Below are positions 6,250-7,486 of a stretch of 7,486 bases of DNA, one piece after another. A program made the translations under genes and the position numbers. The notes below the pieces were generated by a model that saw only the letters and a program-made list of their open reading frames with translations, was not told where the DNA came from and ran no database searches. The stretch comes from Bacteroidota bacterium (GTDB lineage Bacteria; Bacteroidota; Bacteroidia; 2-12-FULL-35-15). Position 1 is the stretch's first letter; each line of letters starts with the position of its first letter. The stretch lies in assembly GCA_026391935.1 (NCBI GenBank), contig JAPLDC010000436.1, positions 1 through 7,486 on the forward strand, in the 5' to 3' direction.

Positions 6250-6519
6250 ATGATAGCAACAATTGAAATAAGTATGTATGCTTTGACTGATGGTTATGAG
6301 CAAAAGGTGATCGATTTTATTCAACGAGTAAAACAAAATAAAAATATTCGCGTTGAAGTAAGTGGATTAAGTACCATGCTATTTGGTGAATACGACCTAT
6401 TGATGCAGGTATTAAAGGATGAAATGAAACACGATTTTGATAATGGGAAAGCTGTTTTTCTTTTGAAAATAGCAGGAAGTGAGTTAACAAAAGAAAAACT
6501 ACCTGATATTTTGAAGTAG
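6250..6519 (+). CDS. Small YkoF/MTH1187-like (thiamine/HMP-binding family) protein
   Basis: An 89-residue protein without signal peptide, predicted to be cytoplasmic. The pattern MIATIEISMYALTDGYEQKV (residues 1-20), VEVSGLSTMLFGEYDLLMQVL (36-56) and AVFLLKIAGSELT (68-80) gives a beta-alpha-beta-beta-alpha-beta ferredoxin-like layout. The GLSTMLFGEYD strand-turn is what I associate with YkoF-family proteins, some of which bind thiamine or its hydroxymethylpyrimidine part. No thiamine genes, transporter or TPP riboswitch lie nearby, so the ligand is unproven here. The chosen ATG matches the first beta strand; an ATG at 6240 in another frame runs only to a TGA after three codons. A TAATTTTTG stretch at 6228-6236 resembles a -7 box but is one base too long. 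The next gene follows after 28 bases on the same strand, which suggests co-transcription. Confidence 0.65.
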   Translation: MIATIEISMYALTDGYEQKVIDFIQRVKQNKNIRVEVSGLSTMLFGEYDLLMQVLKDEMKHDFDNGKAVFLLKIAGSELTKEKLPDILK

Positions 6520-6547
6520 ATATTAGAAATTAAATGTTACACAAAAA

Positions 6548-7126
6548 ATGAAAACTATGAAAAGAAAAGTCATTCTATCCATCATCGCAATTGCATCTAT
6601 TTGCATTGCATTCGCTCCTAAAGCAGGAGTTGTAGGAACCATTTTCCCTGCAATGGAATGTGAAGATTACAATGGTAAAACTGTAAATCTTCCTACTGAT
6701 ACAAAGGGTAAATACACTTTAATATGTGTGGCTTTCAGTACCGCAGCAGAAGATGATCTAAAAACCTGGGTCAACCCGATCTATAATAAATTCATTGGGA
6801 AAGTGGATGCATCTAAAGCAGATGTATTTGATGTTCACGTGGATTATGATGTGAACTTATATTTTGTTCCGATGTTCACAGGGTTCAATAAATTGGCAAG
6901 CAAAACATCAAAAGATAAGATCAAATCTAAAACCGACAAAGAACTATATCCTTACTTATTATTTTATGATGGAGGAAAAACATATAAAGATGAATTAGAT
7001 TTCAAAAAACGTGATACACCTTATTTCTTTGTTTTAGATAAAACCGGCAAAGTGACTTATACTACTTCCGGAAAATATGACGATAAAAAATTAGAGAAAA
7101 TCCTTGATATCATTGAGGAGAATTAA
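6548..7126 (+). CDS. Exported thioredoxin-fold protein lacking the CxxC redox motif
   Basis: A 192-residue protein. Residues 1-23 form a signal peptide (MKTMKRK, hydrophobic core to about Ala22), so it acts in the periplasm or envelope. The mature part begins like TlpA/AhpC-type proteins: GTIFPAMECEDYNGKTVNLP (30-49), then a strand YTLICVAFSTAAEDDL where family members carry a CxxC. Here that position reads STAAED, and the only cysteines of the mature chain (in MECED and LICV) are outside it. Late in the chain DTPYFFVLDKTGKVTY carries the proline and the strand-turn-strand typical of thioredoxin folds. Thiol-disulfide chemistry is therefore unlikely; a structural, chaperone or binding role is possible. 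A distant likeness to Atp10-like proteins is also conceivable, but I cannot test it. ATG at 6557 is an alternative start that still leaves a good signal peptide. A strong terminator follows. Confidence 0.7.
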   Translation: MKTMKRKVILSIIAIASICIAFAPKAGVVGTIFPAMECEDYNGKTVNLPTDTKGKYTLICVAFSTAAEDDLKTWVNPIYNKFIGKVDASKADVFDVHVDYDVNLYFVPMFTGFNKLASKTSKDKIKSKTDKELYPYLLFYDGGKTYKDELDFKKRDTPYFFVLDKTGKVTYTTSGKYDDKKLEKILDIIEEN

Positions 7127-7141
7127 TCCATTTGAAAACAT

Positions 7142-7175
7142 AAAAAACTCTCGATAAATAATCGAGAGTTTTTTT
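7142..7175. terminator. Strong bidirectional intrinsic terminator
   Basis: A perfect 14-base stem pairs AAAAAACTCTCGAT (7142-7155) with ATCGAGAGTTTTTT (7161-7174) around the 5-base loop AAATA, and a T-run continues to 7175. On the minus strand the A-run becomes a U-run, so it can end both the plus-strand gene that stops at 7126 and the minus-strand gene that stops at 7190. Its place between converging genes supports this use. Confidence 0.93.
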
Positions 7176-7189
7176 ATATATAACGAATA

Positions 7190-7486
7190 CTATTGTTTGA
7201 TAATTTTTTGAGCCCCAATAATTTTATTACCACAAATTACTTTTACACAATACAAACCATTGACTTGATTGGTTAATTCAATTATTGTTTGCCCTGACAT
7301 AGTTTCTTTTCTATAAACTAAAGCGCCAATACTATTATAAACTTCAATAATTGCTTTTTCTTTTAGTGAAGAAAACGCAATATTATATATTCCATTGGAA
7401 GGATTTGGATAAATAAAAATAGTATTGGAGTTGTCGTATTCTAATATTGCATCGTTTAGTGGTATACTCATCTTATGAACAAAAAT
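7190..7486 (-). CDS. C-terminal part of a type IX-secreted protein (type A sorting domain); start beyond the window
   Basis: The frame is open from the right edge to the TAA at 7190; the first ATG in view (7471) lies mid-frame with codons IFVHK before it, so this is almost certainly the end of a longer protein, not a 93-residue gene. The visible part is a Por secretion tail (TIGR04183 type): IYPNPSNGIYNI (about 19-30 after that ATG), VYNSIGALVYRKE (44-56) and the closing GLYCVKV ... KIIGAQKIIKQ. This domain directs cargo that has crossed the inner membrane by Sec through the T9SS outer-membrane channel, after which it is normally cleaved and the cargo is released or attached to the surface. 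What the cargo does cannot be seen. The gene converges on the thioredoxin-like gene across the shared terminator. Confidence 0.9.
   Translation of the reverse strand: MFVHKMSIPLNDAILEYDNSNTIFIYPNPSNGIYNIAFSSLKEKAIIEVYNSIGALVYRKETMSGQTIIELTNQVNGLYCVKVICGNKIIGAQKIIKQ

Noticed and set aside
6240..6251. An ATG followed by three codons and TGA just before the YkoF-like gene, as a leader peptide
   Set aside because: It is only three sense codons in an A-run, with no attenuator hairpin nearby.
7190..7471. A complete 93-residue gene starting at ATG 7471
   Set aside because: The frame continues open to the window edge and the content is a C-terminal sorting domain, which is normally attached to a longer secreted protein.
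1..7486. CRISPR array, insertion sequence, integrase or phage genes
   Set aside because: There are no regularly spaced direct repeats, no transposase or integrase motifs and no terminal inverted repeats around a gene.

Overview
The window is AT-rich and looks like a chromosomal segment of a member of the Bacteroidota. The evidence is a type IX secretion C-terminal sorting domain at the right edge, TAnnTTTG-type -7 promoter boxes, start codons without Shine-Dalgarno sequences, and a topoisomerase III whose motifs (DAGQEGEL, GIGRPSTRA) match the Bacteroidota form as I know it. I cannot resolve the lineage further. Nothing points to a phage, plasmid, insertion sequence or CRISPR locus. The content reads as ordinary housekeeping and envelope genes with one damaged gene.

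Layout. Positions 1-1028 (-) hold most of a secreted S12-type serine hydrolase (beta-lactamase fold) that runs off the left edge. Ten bases upstream of it is a small RRM RNA-binding protein (1039-1287, -). A divergent promoter region separates that gene from a signal-peptide-bearing, probable outer-membrane beta-barrel protein (1417-2058, +). This converges, with 3 bases between stop codons, on a GT4-like glycosyltransferase (2062-3297, -). The glycosyltransferase start codon overlaps by one base (TAATG) the stop codon of a topB locus (3297-5304, -). The two genes therefore look like one operon.

The main observation is that topB is broken. The N-terminal part (Toprim domain and active-site tyrosine) and the C-terminal part (GIGRPSTRA motif and two zinc-ribbon repeats) lie in different frames. 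Roughly 90-100 codons that intact homologues carry between them, including the conserved TDHHAIIPT segment, are absent. This is a deletion plus frameshift, not a single-base slip. It is either a real pseudogene or an assembly collapse.

On the plus strand to the right lie an exported cyclophilin-type prolyl isomerase (5438-6043), a 206-base spacer with two imperfect palindromic repeat-like elements, a YkoF/MTH1187-like small protein (6250-6519) and an exported thioredoxin-fold protein that lacks the CxxC motif (6548-7126). A strong, probably bidirectional hairpin terminator (7142-7175) separates these from the minus-strand C-terminal end of a type IX-secreted protein (7190-7486, cut by the window edge).

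Many products are predicted to act outside the cytoplasm: the hydrolase, barrel protein, isomerase, thioredoxin-like protein and T9SS cargo. No coherent multi-gene pathway or new defence or mobile system is evident.
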